NCBI RefSeq assembly: GCF_001940525.2
Contig: NZ_CP019437.1
Coordinates: forward strand, 2,839,501-2,903,500
DNA: 64,000 nt
Direction of reading: 5' to 3'
Source: Thioclava nitratireducens
GTDB lineage: Bacteria; Pseudomonadota; Alphaproteobacteria; Rhodobacterales; Rhodobacteraceae
Of this stretch, positions 1-8,980 are shown piece by piece; position 1 is the stretch's first letter; the number at the start of each line of letters is the position of its first letter. The position numbers and the translations under genes are program-made. Below the pieces are notes generated by a model that had not been told where the DNA came from, did no database searches, and saw only the letters and a program-made list of their open reading frames with translations.

Positions 1-333
1 GCATCTTCGGCCGTCATTTCCACGAAATTCAGTCCCGGCGGCGCGTGGCGCAGCCCGGTCGATGTCCCAGATCGCGGGTGTCCATCCGCGCACGGCACCC
101 TATCGAAAGGCATCCGGCGCGCCTCGCCCGCCTCCGGTGCGTCGGCGTTTCGCATATCCGCTTCCCACGACAGCAGGCCCAAGCGGCACCCCGCCGCACG
201 CCCCGCCCCCCGGCGCCAGTCGGCACCGCTGTTCCTAGCGGCGCGCTTAAAGGCCGCATTTCGCGAAAATTCGTAGCGCGCGCCATGGTGCGAGAGGTCC
301 GCCGCGCATATATCTGGAACGAGAGAGGAGCCC
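1..333. other. Left edge, no confident gene
   Basis: No reading frame here is convincing. A leftward frame beginning near 127 stays open to the window edge and could be the 5' end of a gene lying outside, but its third-position GC is low for this genome and the translation is not recognisable. The right end of the stretch holds the ribosome-binding site (GAGAGGAG) of the next gene. Confidence 0.3.
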
Positions 334-810
334 ATGACCCGTCTATTATCCCTTGGACTCGCTGCATTTCTTGCGCTGACGCCCTTCGCGGTCGCAGCCC
401 AGGACAGCACCGTCAATCTTGCCGTGGCAGAGCCCGAAGTCACGCCCCCCTTCGCACCGGTCGATGGGGCAGATGCGGATCTGGATGCGCTCGTCTGGCA
501 GAAGCGGCCCATCGTGGTCTTCGCCGACAGCCCCCTCGACCCGGCCTTCAAGGAACAGATCCGGTACCTCGAAGAGCATTGGTCGGAACTGGCCCAACGC
601 GACGTCGTCGTCATCACCGACACCACGCCCGATCCGGCGAGCGACGTGCGGCGCAAGCTGCGCCCGCGCGGGTTCTCCCTCGTCATCATCGCCAAGGACG
701 GCACGGTGAACCTGCGCAAGCCCGCCCCGTGGGATGCGCGCGAGATCATCCGCTCGATCGACAAGATGCCGATCCGGCGCGACGAGATCCGCGAAGAGCG
801 CGGTTTCTGA
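334..810 (+). CDS. DUF4174-like secreted protein
   Basis: A 158-residue protein with an N-terminal signal peptide (hydrophobic stretch about residues 4-20, cleavage after AVAAQ), so probably periplasmic. The body from about residue 45 (VWQKRPIVVFADSP) to the end has the look of the thioredoxin-fold DUF4174 family: a strand, then a helix around LEEHWSELAQRDVVVI, then RGFSLVIIAKDGTVNLRK. No cysteine pair is present, so a redox role is not indicated. A GAGAGGAG ribosome-binding site sits just before the ATG. It stands alone on the plus strand and converges with pccA. The family name is from memory; the molecular function is unknown. Confidence 0.7.
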   Translation: MTRLLSLGLAAFLALTPFAVAAQDSTVNLAVAEPEVTPPFAPVDGADADLDALVWQKRPIVVFADSPLDPAFKEQIRYLEEHWSELAQRDVVVITDTTPDPASDVRRKLRPRGFSLVIIAKDGTVNLRKPAPWDAREIIRSIDKMPIRRDEIREERGF

Positions 811-908
811 CCACATCCCCGCACACCACCGCGCGCCAATAGATCGTGCCCCGCCGTGGCGGGGTGAGCCGGTCGCCCGGCCTCCCTATGCCACGGCGCG
901 GGCGTCAC

Positions 909-2912
909 TTATTCGAACTCCATGATGATGTCGTCGACGGCAAGGCTCGCGCCCGCCTCGGCGTTGATCTTCTTCACGGTGCCCTTCTTCTCGGCGCGCA
1001 GGATGTTCTCCATCTTCATCGCCTCGACGGTGGCCAGCGGCTGCCCCTCCTGCACTTCCGCGCCTTCCTCGACCGAGATCTTCACGACGAGACCCGGCAT
1101 CGGGCAGAGCAGGAATTTCGACGTATCCGGCGGCAGTTTCACCGGCATCAGCTGCGCAAGCTCGAACTGGCGCGGCGTGCGGACATGGACCTTCAGATCG
1201 GCGCCTCGCACCCGGATGCGGAAGCCCATCGGGATCTTGCCGACCTTCAGGACCAGGGGCGCACCGTTCACGCTCAGCTCGGCCAGCGGGTCGCCCGGCG
1301 TCCAGTCACTCTCGACGCGCATCTCTTCGCCATCCTCGAAGACGATGGTGGAGCCGTTGCGATCCGCATTCACCTTCAGCTTGAAATCCTCATCCTGCAG
1401 CGAGACCGCCCAATCCACGCCGACCTTGCGCTCGTGGTTGCCGAGCGTGCCGGAGATCTTCGTGCGCCGAATCTCGGCCACGCGCTCCATCGCCGCCGTG
1501 GCCGCCGCGACCTTGCGCAGCATCCCCTCGTCGAGCGTGACGCCCGCGAACCCCTCGGGATATTCCTCTTCGATGAAGGCGGTGGTGATGTTGCCGGAGG
1601 TGAAGCGCTCGTGATCCATCACCGCGGCGCAGAACGGAAGGTTGTGACCGATGCCTTCCACCTCGAACTTGTCGAGCGCGAGGCGCATCTCTTCGATGGC
1701 CGCGTCGCGGGTCTCGCCCCAGGTGCAGAGCTTGGCAATCATCGGGTCGTAGAACATCGAAATCTCGCCGCCTTCGAAGACGCCGGTATCGTTGCGCACG
1801 ATGCCGCCCGACGCGGTCTTGCCTTCCACCGGCGGACGGTAGCGGGTCAGACGCCCGATCGAGGGCAGGAAGTTGCGGTAAGGATCTTCGGCATAGAGGC
1901 GGCTCTCGATCGCCCAGCCGTTGATGCCGATATCTTCCTGCTTCATCGGAAGCTTCTCACCGTCGGCCACGCGGATCATCTGCTCGACGAGGTCGATGCC
2001 GGTGATCAGTTCGGTGACCGGGTGTTCCACCTGAAGACGGGTGTTCATCTCGAGGAAGTAGAAGTTCTTCTCGCCATCGACGATGAATTCCACCGTGCCC
2101 GCGCTGCAGTAATCCACCGCTTTCGACAGGGCGACGGCCTGCTCGCCCATCGCCTTGCGGGTCTCGGGGTCGAGGAAAGGCGACGGCGCCTCTTCGATGA
2201 CTTTCTGGTTGCGGCGCTGGATCGAGCATTCACGCTCGTTCAGATAAACGCAGTTGCCGTGCTTGTCGGCGAGCACCTGAATCTCGATGTGGCGCGGCTG
2301 GGTGACGAATTTCTCGATGAAGATGCGGTCGTCGCCGAAGCTGTTCGCGGCCTCGTTCTTCGACGACTGGAAGCCCTCGCGGGCTTCTTCGGCGTTCCAC
2401 GCGATGCGCATGCCTTTACCGCCGCCGCCAGCGGAGGCCTTGATCATCACCGGATAGCCGATCTCGTCGGAGATCTTCACCGCTTCATCGGCATCCGCGA
2501 TCAGCCCCATGTAACCGGGCACGGTCGACACGCCGGCCTCTTTCGCGAGCTTCTTCGAGGTGATCTTGTCGCCCATCGCCTCGATCGCGCCCGAGGGCGG
2601 GCCGATGAAGGCGACGCCCTCTTTTTCCAGCGCCTCGGCGAATTTCTTGTTCTCCGACAGGAAGCCGTAGCCCGGGTGAACCGCTTCGGCGCCGGTCTGG
2701 CGGATCGCATCCATGATCTTGTCGATCACGATATAGGATTGGTTCGCGGGCGGCGGACCGATATGCACCGCCTCGTCGGCCATCTGGACATGCAGCGCCT
2801 GCGCATCGGCATCGGAATAGACGGCGACCGTCTTGATCCCCATCTTCTGCGCCGACTTGATGACGCGGCAGGCGATCTCGCCGCGGTTGGCGATCAGGAT
2901 TTTCTTGAACAT
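909..2912 (-). CDS. pccA: Propionyl-CoA carboxylase, biotin-carrying alpha subunit
   Basis: The biotin-carboxylase/biotin-carrier subunit of propionyl-CoA carboxylase, which forms methylmalonyl-CoA in the cytoplasm together with PccB. The 667 residues show the biotin carboxylase domain (MFKKILIANRGEIACR at the start, ATP-grasp loop GGGGKGM at 162-168, EMNTRLQVEHPVTE further on), a central BT-type linker, and the C-terminal biotinyl domain with EAMKMEN, the biotinylated lysine being about residue 633. The start at 2912 is where homology begins; the frame is open 29 codons further upstream but that part is not conserved-looking. It lies a few genes downstream of pccB on the same strand, but a strong terminator at 2985-3024 separates it from the gene in front, so it probably has its own promoter. 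Confidence 0.96.
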   Translation of the reverse strand: MFKKILIANRGEIACRVIKSAQKMGIKTVAVYSDADAQALHVQMADEAVHIGPPPANQSYIVIDKIMDAIRQTGAEAVHPGYGFLSENKKFAEALEKEGVAFIGPPSGAIEAMGDKITSKKLAKEAGVSTVPGYMGLIADADEAVKISDEIGYPVMIKASAGGGGKGMRIAWNAEEAREGFQSSKNEAANSFGDDRIFIEKFVTQPRHIEIQVLADKHGNCVYLNERECSIQRRNQKVIEEAPSPFLDPETRKAMGEQAVALSKAVDYCSAGTVEFIVDGEKNFYFLEMNTRLQVEHPVTELITGIDLVEQMIRVADGEKLPMKQEDIGINGWAIESRLYAEDPYRNFLPSIGRLTRYRPPVEGKTASGGIVRNDTGVFEGGEISMFYDPMIAKLCTWGETRDAAIEEMRLALDKFEVEGIGHNLPFCAAVMDHERFTSGNITTAFIEEEYPEGFAGVTLDEGMLRKVAAATAAMERVAEIRRTKISGTLGNHERKVGVDWAVSLQDEDFKLKVNADRNGSTIVFEDGEEMRVESDWTPGDPLAELSVNGAPLVLKVGKIPMGFRIRVRGADLKVHVRTPRQFELAQLMPVKLPPDTSKFLLCPMPGLVVKISVEEGAEVQEGQPLATVEAMKMENILRAEKKGTVKKINAEAGASLAVDDIIMEFE

Positions 2913-2984
2913 GTCAGGCCCTTCCCTTCCGGTGCGGGAGGGGCATCCCCCCGCCCCGCGTGTCGTGTTCATGATGTGAGACAA

Positions 2985-3024
2985 AAGAAAAACCGCCACC
3001 GGGGCGAGCAGCCCCGATGGCGGT
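2985..3024 (-). terminator. Rho-independent terminator of the small lipoprotein gene
   Basis: A 14-bp stem with a single mismatch (2992-3005 with 3011-3024, loop GAGCA) is followed on the minus strand by a T-rich tail. It lies directly behind the stop of the glycine-zipper lipoprotein gene and in front of pccA. Confidence 0.85.
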
Positions 3025-3064
3025 CGGATAGCGATCGGGCGCGGTCAGAGCCGCGCGGATGTGC

Positions 3065-3271
3065 TTAGTAGGAGCGCTGGCAGACGCCGGCGTCGTCGCA
3101 ATAGGTGCCCGCGAGCGCGCCGAGAGCCGCACCGGTGAGCGCGTTGTTGTCGGTCGCGTCTGCGATGATTGCGCCGCCGGCCGCACCGGCGAGGGCGCGC
3201 TGACCGTCGGTTTGCATGCAGCCTGCGAGGGCGAGACCGGCAAGGAGAAGAAGGATCGGGGTTTTGCGCAT
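3065..3271 (-). CDS. Glycine-zipper small lipoprotein
   Basis: A 68-residue lipoprotein precursor. A lipobox (LAGC, cysteine at residue 18) ends the signal peptide, so the mature protein is only about 51 residues. It contains a glycine-zipper segment (ALAGAAGGAIIADATDNNALTGAALGAL) of the YMGG/Gly-zipper type that packs against or inserts into membranes, and a short tail with two cysteines (YCDDAGVCQRSY). Such proteins are usually outer-membrane associated and of unknown role. A terminator follows immediately. It sits between pccA and pccB, as small envelope genes often do in this family, but nothing ties it to propionate metabolism. Confidence 0.8.
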   Translation of the reverse strand: MRKTPILLLLAGLALAGCMQTDGQRALAGAAGGAIIADATDNNALTGAALGALAGTYCDDAGVCQRSY

Positions 3272-3620
3272 GGGAAACTGCCTCCAATAGCGGTTATGAT
3301 TGGACGCGAGTTTATCGCGGCCCCGTGAAAAGCCAACGGCGAAAACGCGAGGTCCGACCCCATCGGCGAGCTATCGCCACTGCCCTTCACATCTCTGCAG
3401 GCAGCCCCTTGACCTTCCGAAGAAAAAAACTGCGGCCCGACCATAAGATCAGGCCGCAGGAATAGGGAAGGGGTAGGGATATTACACAAGCCGCGGGTGT
3501 TGGGGACAGTACGGCTTGCCCCCTCAATGTGACTGCGCATATCGCGGATTGCAAAGGCGAAATCCCTGCAATTCCGAGATTCGGCGGCATGCCGCCATTT
3601 CGCGCAGGACATCAGCGAAA
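3272..3620. other. 349-base intergenic stretch ending a leftward transcript
   Basis: No credible protein gene. The right 200 bases end, on the minus strand, in the hairpin and T-run at 3423-3459. It could be a long 3' untranslated region of the 3621-4013 gene or a separate small RNA containing a C/U-rich stretch (around 3461-3480) just before the terminator. Confidence 0.4.
3423..3459 (-). terminator. Rho-independent terminator
   Basis: Stem CTGCGGCC/GGCCGCAG (3430-3437 with 3452-3459, 14-base loop) followed on the minus strand by seven T residues. It ends a leftward transcript coming from the 3621-4013 gene or from a small RNA inside 3460-3620. Confidence 0.8.
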
Positions 3621-4013
3621 TCATGCCCAATCCTCATCCTCGTCATCGTCGAAGGTGAAGGCGTCGGGATCGGCGAAGACCTCCGGGAAGGAGGCTTCCG
3701 CGCGTTTCACGTCGATCTTGAGAAGCGCCTCGTAGCTTTCGGGGTCGAACGGGTCCTCGGCAGGCACGACTTCGCGCCCGAAGAGCCAGCTCAACCGGCC
3801 CGCATCGAGATTGCCGCGCTCGAACGGCTCCTCGCCGAAATGCGCCCAGAGCGCGGCCATGAAGCCCGCATCGGCCTTGCGATCGGCATGACCGCGATCG
3901 GCGTAGCGTTCACGCCGAATGATCTTCGTCGCGCCCTTCTTGTTGGCCCGGCGAATGGTGAATTGATAATCCGTCGAGGGTAGCCGCGACGGGAAACCGC
4001 GATGCTTCAGCAT
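3621..4013 (-). CDS. Conserved hypothetical protein, acidic tail
   Basis: A 130-residue soluble protein that I do not recognise. The first 50 residues are basic (MLKHRGFPSRLP, RRANKKGATKIIRRERYADRGHADRKAD) and the last 20 are strongly acidic (FTFDDDEDEDWA). The middle carries a phrase rich in aromatic and charged residues (FMAALWAHFGEEPFERGNLDAGRLSWLFGREVVPAEDPFDPESY). It has no signal peptide or membrane segment. Codon use matches the neighbours, which supports a real gene. A terminator lies 160 bases downstream. Confidence 0.65.
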   Translation of the reverse strand: MLKHRGFPSRLPSTDYQFTIRRANKKGATKIIRRERYADRGHADRKADAGFMAALWAHFGEEPFERGNLDAGRLSWLFGREVVPAEDPFDPESYEALLKIDVKRAEASFPEVFADPDAFTFDDDEDEDWA

Positions 4014-4076
4014 GACGCGCCCTCCGCTTTGAAGTTGCTGGGACGGCGCGCGCTGAGTTTCTGCGTTACGCCTTCA

Positions 4077-4424
4077 TTATTGACCCGTTGGGGTCTGGTT
4101 CCCGCCGGTCGGGTCCCTGCTAGGCGTCGGCTGGCGCTCGCTCGAGCCACCGCGCTGCTCGGGGACGCATTGCGCCGGTCGCTGCGTTGTCGCTGCCACC
4201 GCCGTCTCGAACGGTCCGCATTGCAGCGGACAGTCGGGCACGGAAGCCGGGTATTGCGAGTCGACGAGCCGTCCGGTCGGTCGGCAACTGCTGCCGCTTG
4301 CGACGGGACCGCCATATTTGCCGGTATAGACCGGTTCCACGGTGACAGGCGCAGGCTCCGGCTTGGGCGCACAGCCCACAAGCAGAGCCGCACAGGCGAC
4401 GGCGCCCAGAGAAATTCGGACCAT
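4077..4424 (-). CDS. Small lipoprotein with CAPKPEP motif, extended form
   Basis: A lipoprotein of about 115 residues. The lipobox LVGC is followed by CAPKPEPAPVTVEPVYTGKYGGP, nearly the same as the mature part of the 39-residue lipoprotein encoded just upstream (4578-4697). This copy continues with about 80 residues containing three more cysteines and a Gln/Pro/Thr-rich tail. The start at 4424 (GGGGGAGAGTGAA in front) is preferred to a start five codons earlier because it gives a normal signal peptide. Location is probably the outer membrane or periplasm; function unknown. Confidence 0.7.
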   Translation of the reverse strand: MVRISLGAVACAALLVGCAPKPEPAPVTVEPVYTGKYGGPVASGSSCRPTGRLVDSQYPASVPDCPLQCGPFETAVAATTQRPAQCVPEQRGGSSERQPTPSRDPTGGNQTPTGQ

Positions 4425-4577
4425 TTCACTCTCCCCCATTCTGTTATCGAATGGCTAAGAGCGTACTCCCGAAGGGAAATTTCCGCTAGGTAACCGTATG
4501 GCGTATTGCAAAACGCCGCCCTCTCGGCAGGGATCGTGGGGGCAAGGCGGTGGCTGCCGCCCTGCCCCGCACGCAGA

Positions 4578-4697
4578 TCACTTGTACTTGCCGGTATAGG
4601 TCGGCTCGGTGGTGACGGCCACCGGCATCGGCTCGGGCTTGGGCGCGCAGGCTGCGACGAAGGCCACGAGGCCAAGCGCGATGAGAGCTTTCGACAT
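4578..4697 (-). CDS. 39-residue lipoprotein, paralogue of the next gene
   Basis: A very small gene. It encodes MSKALIALGLVAFVAAC followed by APKPEPMPVAVTTEPTYTGK and YK. The lipobox is FVAAC, so the mature lipopeptide is only about 23 residues. GGAGAA precedes the ATG. It is clearly related to the larger lipoprotein downstream on the same strand (shared CAPKPEP and TYTGKY/VYTGKY), which suggests a tandem duplication in which one copy was extended or the other cut short. Function unknown. Confidence 0.7.
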   Translation of the reverse strand: MSKALIALGLVAFVAACAPKPEPMPVAVTTEPTYTGKYK

Positions 4698-4908
4698 GTC
4701 GTTCTCCTGTCCAGGGGGGCGCGCGCCCCGATCTGGGCGAGGTTCGGCACGACCCGTTTCAACGCGGGGACCGAAATCGCTTTCCCCAAGGGCAGGTTAG
4801 CCCGCAAATCCCGCTCACGAAAGCGCGATCTTGCCGTGATCGTCCGCACAAACGCGCGCTCCGGCATCCTGCCTTCCAAGCTGTGATCTGCGGGTCTGGC
4901 CACGGCCA

Positions 4909-5430
4909 TCAGAAAAACTCCCAAACGCATTTTCCATGCTCGACGGAAAAGCTGTCGAAATATTGCACCACCTCTGGGGCGGCTTCGCCGAACGGCACGA
5001 TCTGGTCCGACAGGCTCACCATCACCTGTGCGGGCTCCGGACCGGGCTGCGGCAGGCGCGGCACCACCCACCCGTTGCACAGCGCCTCGATATCCTTCAG
5101 CGCGATATCGGAGGAGATCGGGCTCGGCCCTCCGATCTGCGGCGCGAGGAAGCGGAAACGATAGGTCAGCCCGTCCGGTCCGGCCTCGTTGTGGATTACG
5201 TCGACCCACCAGACCTTCTGCCCGGACGGTACCGGGATCGCATCGCCCTTCGTCCCCTCCGGCCCGTCGCCGGGCCCCAGATCCTCCCCCAGGTTGCCCG
5301 GATGCATGACCGCACCGTAATCGGGCACTGGCGTCACCTCCCGGAGCTCCTGGGCGGGCGCCGGAGACGCCAGCGCCAGCCCGGCGAGAGCGCCGGGCAA
5401 GAGCGTCGCGATCCTCGACCTGCCCGTCAT
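4909..5430 (-). CDS. DUF6497-like periplasmic protein
   Basis: A 173-residue secreted protein: signal peptide (residues 1-26, ending ASPAPAQ), then a soluble domain with WWVDVIHNEAGPDGLTYRFRFLAP and a C-terminal cysteine (HGKCVWEFF) that could pair with CNGWV in the middle. This type of protein is regularly found beside pccB in Rhodobacteraceae; I recall the family as DUF6497. It ends 8 bases before the stop-proximal edge of the pccB transcript and is likely co-transcribed with it. No enzymatic motif is visible. Confidence 0.7.
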   Translation of the reverse strand: MTGRSRIATLLPGALAGLALASPAPAQELREVTPVPDYGAVMHPGNLGEDLGPGDGPEGTKGDAIPVPSGQKVWWVDVIHNEAGPDGLTYRFRFLAPQIGGPSPISSDIALKDIEALCNGWVVPRLPQPGPEPAQVMVSLSDQIVPFGEAAPEVVQYFDSFSVEHGKCVWEFF

Positions 5431-5438
5431 GCGCCTCC

Positions 5439-6971
5439 TCAGAGCGGGATGTTATCGTGCTTCTTCCACGGGTTGGACAGCTTCTTCGAGCGCAGCGCCG
5501 CGAAGGCGCGGGCCACCCGGCGACGCGTCGAACGCGGCTGGATCACCTCGTCGATGAAACCCTTCTCGGCCGCCACGAACGGGTTCGCGAAACGGTCCTC
5601 GTAATCGGCGGTGCGCTTGGCGATCTTCTCCTGGTCACCCAGTTCCGAGCGATAGAGGATTTCGACCGCACCCTTCGCGCCCATCACCGCGATTTCCGCA
5701 GTCGGCCAGGCGTAGTTGAAATCGCCGCGCAGGTGCTTGGAGGACATGACGTCATAGGCGCCACCATAGGCTTTGCGGGTGATGACGGTGACCTTCGGCA
5801 CGGTCGCCTCGCCATAGGCGAACAGCAGCTTCGCACCGTGCTTGATGACGCCGTTATATTCCTGGCTGGTGCCCGGCAGGAAGCCCGGCACGTCGACCAG
5901 CGTCAGGATCGGGATTTCGAACGCGTCGCAGAAGCGCACGAAGCGCGCGGCCTTGCGGCTGGAATCGATATCCAGACAGCCCGCCAGCACCATCGGCTGG
6001 TTCGCGACCACGCCGACCGTCTGACCTTCCAGACGGATGAAGCCAGTGATGATGTTGCCCGCGAAGTCCTTCTGGATCTCGAAGAAATCGCCCTCATCCG
6101 CGATCTTCAGGATCAATTCCTTCATATCATAGGGGGTGTTCGCGTTCGAGGGCACCAGCGTGTCGAGCGACGCCTCGATCCGGTCCACCTCGTCGAAGAA
6201 GGGCCGCACGGGCGCCTTCTCGCGGTTCGAGAGCGGCAGGAAGTCGATCAGGCGTCGGGTCTCGAACAGCGCCTCGACGTCGTTCTCGTAGGCGCCATCG
6301 GCGACCGAGCTTTTCTTGGTGTGGGTCGCGGCCCCGCCAAGCTCCTCGGCCGTCACCTGCTCGTTCGTAACCGTCTTCACCACGTCGGGGCCGGTGACGA
6401 ACATGTAAGACGTATCCTTCACCATGAAGATGAAGTCCGTCATCGCGGGCGAATAGACCGCACCGCCGGCGCAGGGCCCCATGATGAGGCTGATCTGCGG
6501 CACGACGCCCGAGGCCATGATGTTGCGCTGGAACACGTCCGCATAGCCTGCAAGCGACGCCACGCCTTCCTGAATCCGCGCCCCGCCCGAATCGTTGATG
6601 CCGATCACCGGCGCGCCGTTCTGGACCGCCATATCCATGATCTTGCAGATCTTCTCGGCGTGGGTTTCCGACAGCGAGCCACCGAAGACGGTGAAATCCT
6701 GGCTGAACACATAGACCATGCGCCCGTTCACGGTACCCCAGCCGGTGACGACGCCGTCGCCATAGGGCTTGCTCTCTTCCATCCCGAAATCGGTGCAGCG
6801 ATGGGTCTTGAACATGTCGAACTCTTCGAAAGAGCCCTCGTCGAGCAGCAATTCGATCCGCTCGCGCGCGGTCAGCTTGCCCTTCTTGTGCTGCGCCTCG
6901 ATGCGTTTCTCGCCGCCACCAAGGCGGGCTTCGTCGCGCCGATGCTCCAGCTCCTTCAGGATGTCTCTCAT
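5439..6971 (-). CDS. pccB: Propionyl-CoA carboxylase, carboxyltransferase beta subunit
   Basis: The 510-residue carboxyltransferase subunit, which moves the carboxyl group from carboxybiotin to propionyl-CoA. It shows the acyl-CoA binding crotonase-like N half ([47 protein letters not shown]) and the carboxybiotin-binding C half ([42 protein letters not shown]). Length is normal for the family. The start at 6971 gives the usual [19 protein letters not shown]; the longer open frame upstream runs through the regulatory region. Divergent from pccR, with TTTGCAA operators between them, so it is likely induced through PccR when propionyl-CoA builds up. Confidence 0.96.
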   Translation of the reverse strand: MRDILKELEHRRDEARLGGGEKRIEAQHKKGKLTARERIELLLDEGSFEEFDMFKTHRCTDFGMEESKPYGDGVVTGWGTVNGRMVYVFSQDFTVFGGSLSETHAEKICKIMDMAVQNGAPVIGINDSGGARIQEGVASLAGYADVFQRNIMASGVVPQISLIMGPCAGGAVYSPAMTDFIFMVKDTSYMFVTGPDVVKTVTNEQVTAEELGGAATHTKKSSVADGAYENDVEALFETRRLIDFLPLSNREKAPVRPFFDEVDRIEASLDTLVPSNANTPYDMKELILKIADEGDFFEIQKDFAGNIITGFIRLEGQTVGVVANQPMVLAGCLDIDSSRKAARFVRFCDAFEIPILTLVDVPGFLPGTSQEYNGVIKHGAKLLFAYGEATVPKVTVITRKAYGGAYDVMSSKHLRGDFNYAWPTAEIAVMGAKGAVEILYRSELGDQEKIAKRTADYEDRFANPFVAAEKGFIDEVIQPRSTRRRVARAFAALRSKKLSNPWKKHDNIPL

Positions 6972-7042
6972 GAGGGTCCTCCGCATAATTTCTCGGCACC
7001 CTATTCCGAAGGCAACAATCTTACAAAGGGGATTCGAGAAAA

Positions 7043-7060
7043 TTTGCAAATTATTGGCAA
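7043..7060. promoter_or_regulatory. PccR-type operator in front of pccB
   Basis: TTTGCAA-N4-TTGGCAA, 72 bases upstream of the pccB start. The paired TTTGCAA half-sites with a four-base gap match the type of site described for the short-chain fatty acyl-CoA regulator PccR of Rhodobacter sphaeroides. The assignment rests on that resemblance and on the location. Confidence 0.65.
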
Positions 7061-7167
7061 GCATGCGATAGCGAATTGCATAACTGCGAAGCACGCTACC
7101 GATCGCAGACCATCCGCGATTGATCCAATGACGCCGGCTCAGAACCGGCAAAATTTGACGCAGGGTT

Positions 7168-7195
7168 TTTGCAAAGCTAAAAATCTCTTTGCAAA
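7168..7195. promoter_or_regulatory. Paired TTTGCAAA sites in front of pccR
   Basis: Two perfect TTTGCAAA octamers (7168-7175 and 7188-7195) with centres 20 bases apart, two DNA turns. They end 12 bases before the pccR start, which fits autorepression of pccR. Confidence 0.65.
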
Positions 7196-7207
7196 AAGGA
7201 GGGGCAG

Positions 7208-8602
7208 ATGGCGACTCAGAAACTCTATGCCGGCGTGAAACTGCGCGAAACCCGCACGCGGCTCGGCCTGACCCAGAAAGCCTTCGCCGAGCGGCTCGGC
7301 GTGTCGCTGCCCTATCTCAACCAGATGGAGAACAACCACCGCCCGGTCTCGGCGCAGGTCGTGCTGGCGCTGGCGAGCGAATTCGGCCTCGACGTGACCG
7401 AGCTCTCGGCGGGCGATGCGGAGCGGCTGGTCTCGGACATGCGCGAGGCACTGGCCGACCCGATCTTCTCCGATGGCGCGCCGCCCTTGGCCGATCTGCG
7501 GCTCGCGGCCTCCAACGCCCCTGCACTCGCCCGGTCCTTCCTCGAACTGCACCGCGCCTACCGCCAGACCCATGAACGCCTCGCCTCGCTCGACGAAGCC
7601 CTGGGCCGCGAGGGCGCACAGACGGTGGTCTCCCCCTGGGAAGAGGTCCGCGACTTCTTTCACTATTGCGACAATTACATCGACGCCGTCGATCGTGCCG
7701 CCGAACGATTTTCCTGTCGTGATGGCAAGCGGTTGGAGCCCATTCCTCATGCGATCGATACCCTCGCGAAACGCGGTCTCGACGTGCAGTTCTCCGACAT
7801 TTCGCAACTGCGCGAGCGCGACGGCAACCGGCTTCTGATCAACGCCCATGCGGGCCGCCCGACGCAGGCCTTCCAATTGCTGCACCAAGTGGCGTTGCTG
7901 ACCCAGAACGACTTGCTGGATGCGACGCTCGACCTCGCGCGCTTCCAATCCGACACGGCCCGGGCGATCGCCAAGATCGGGCTCGCCAACTACTTCGCGG
8001 GCGCGGCGCTGCTGCCCTACCGCCCCTTCCTCGAAGCGGCGCAGGACACCCGCCACGATCTGGAGCGACTCTGCGACATCTTCACCGCCTCGATCGAGCA
8101 GGTCGCCCACCGTCTCTCGACCCTACAGCGCCCCGGCGCGAAGGGTATTCCCTTCTTCTTCGTCCGCGTCGATCAAGCCGGCACCATCACCAAGCGCCAC
8201 TCTGCCACGCGACTACAATTCGCCCGATTCGGTGGCGCCTGCCCGCTCTGGAATGTCCACCAAGCCTTTGAAACTCCAACTAAATTCCTGCGCCAACTCG
8301 CAGAGACCCCCGATGGCGTTCGCTATCTCTGCCTCGCGCGCGACGTCTCGAAATCGGGCGGCAGCTTCACCGCGCCAGTCCGCCGCTACGCGATCTGTCT
8401 GGGCTGCGAGGTGAGCCACGCGAAGGGGCTCGTCTATGCCGACGATATGGAGCTTGGCAATCCCAAGGCCTACCAGCCGATCGGGATCTCTTGTCGAATC
8501 TGCGAGCGTAAGGATTGCCACCAGCGCTCGGTTCCGCCGCTGGAACGCCGCCTGCATGTCGACCCCGACCATCGCGGCCTTCTGCCCTACGACATCGCAT
8601 AG
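7208..8602 (+). CDS. pccR: Short-chain fatty acyl-CoA regulator of the ScfR family
   Basis: A 464-residue DNA-binding regulator of propionyl-CoA assimilation. The N-terminal XRE helix-turn-helix covers residues 8-62 ([20 protein letters not shown]). The middle resembles the ImmA/IrrE domain, but where an HExxH zinc site would be it reads QLLHQVALL (223-231), so protease activity is not expected. The C-terminal DUF2083 region carries a cysteine set ([11 protein letters not shown] ... [14 protein letters not shown]). In Rhodobacter sphaeroides PccR senses acyl-CoA and controls pcc genes. The start is preceded by AAAGGAGGGGCAG. Divergent from pccB with TTTGCAA sites on both sides. Confidence 0.9.
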   Translation: MATQKLYAGVKLRETRTRLGLTQKAFAERLGVSLPYLNQMENNHRPVSAQVVLALASEFGLDVTELSAGDAERLVSDMREALADPIFSDGAPPLADLRLAASNAPALARSFLELHRAYRQTHERLASLDEALGREGAQTVVSPWEEVRDFFHYCDNYIDAVDRAAERFSCRDGKRLEPIPHAIDTLAKRGLDVQFSDISQLRERDGNRLLINAHAGRPTQAFQLLHQVALLTQNDLLDATLDLARFQSDTARAIAKIGLANYFAGAALLPYRPFLEAAQDTRHDLERLCDIFTASIEQVAHRLSTLQRPGAKGIPFFFVRVDQAGTITKRHSATRLQFARFGGACPLWNVHQAFETPTKFLRQLAETPDGVRYLCLARDVSKSGGSFTAPVRRYAICLGCEVSHAKGLVYADDMELGNPKAYQPIGISCRICERKDCHQRSVPPLERRLHVDPDHRGLLPYDIA

Positions 8603-8606
8603 AAAA

Positions 8607-8634
8607 ACGCCCCGGGGCCGAAGCCCCGAGGCGT
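8607..8634 (-). terminator. Terminator between convergent pccR and the DUF465 gene
   Basis: A 12-bp stem with one mismatch and a CGAA loop. On the minus strand it is followed by TTTTTC, so it mainly serves the leftward DUF465 gene, whose stop is at 8664. Confidence 0.8.
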
Positions 8635-8663
8635 CCCACCAAAATCACTCGTTACCATACAAC

Positions 8664-8909
8664 TCAGGCGTCGGCGGTACCCAGCATCCGCGCGATCTCA
8701 TCCTTCACCGCGGCGCGTTGCTTGCGCAGGTCGGTCTCGGCGAGGCTGTCCATCGGCTCCACATTCGTCTCGGCCCGGTGCACGCGATCGTTCAGCGTGT
8801 CGTAATCGTCCAACAGCTTTGCAAAATGCGCGTTGGAGATTTTCAACTCGTGGATCCGATCGAGTTTCGTCGGGAATTCGTCTTGCAGCGTGTGCGGCGT
8901 ATTGGCCAT
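8664..8909 (-). CDS. DUF465 (YdcH-like) small helical protein
   Basis: An 81-residue, almost entirely helical cytoplasmic protein with the DUF465 pattern: DEFPTKLDRIHELKISNAHFAKLLDDYDTLNDRVHRAE, followed by LRKQRAAVKDEIARML. Members are short coiled-coil proteins of unknown role, common in proteobacteria. AAAGGGAG lies before the start. A terminator follows. A second DUF465-like gene is found at 59519-59743. Confidence 0.85.
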   Translation of the reverse strand: MANTPHTLQDEFPTKLDRIHELKISNAHFAKLLDDYDTLNDRVHRAETNVEPMDSLAETDLRKQRAAVKDEIARMLGTADA

Positions 8910-8980
8910 GTCGCTCCCTTTCCTTGCTGTCGGACCGACATTAGGGCACCGCGACTCGCGCCACCTTGATGCGCATCAAG

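Noticed and set aside
846..3068. Long plus-strand open frame opposite pccA (740 codons)
   Set aside because: Antisense shadow of a clear carboxylase gene in high-GC DNA; low-complexity translation. The same applies to 5457-7238, 10048-11319, 11900-13390, 23066-25642 and 55255-56664.
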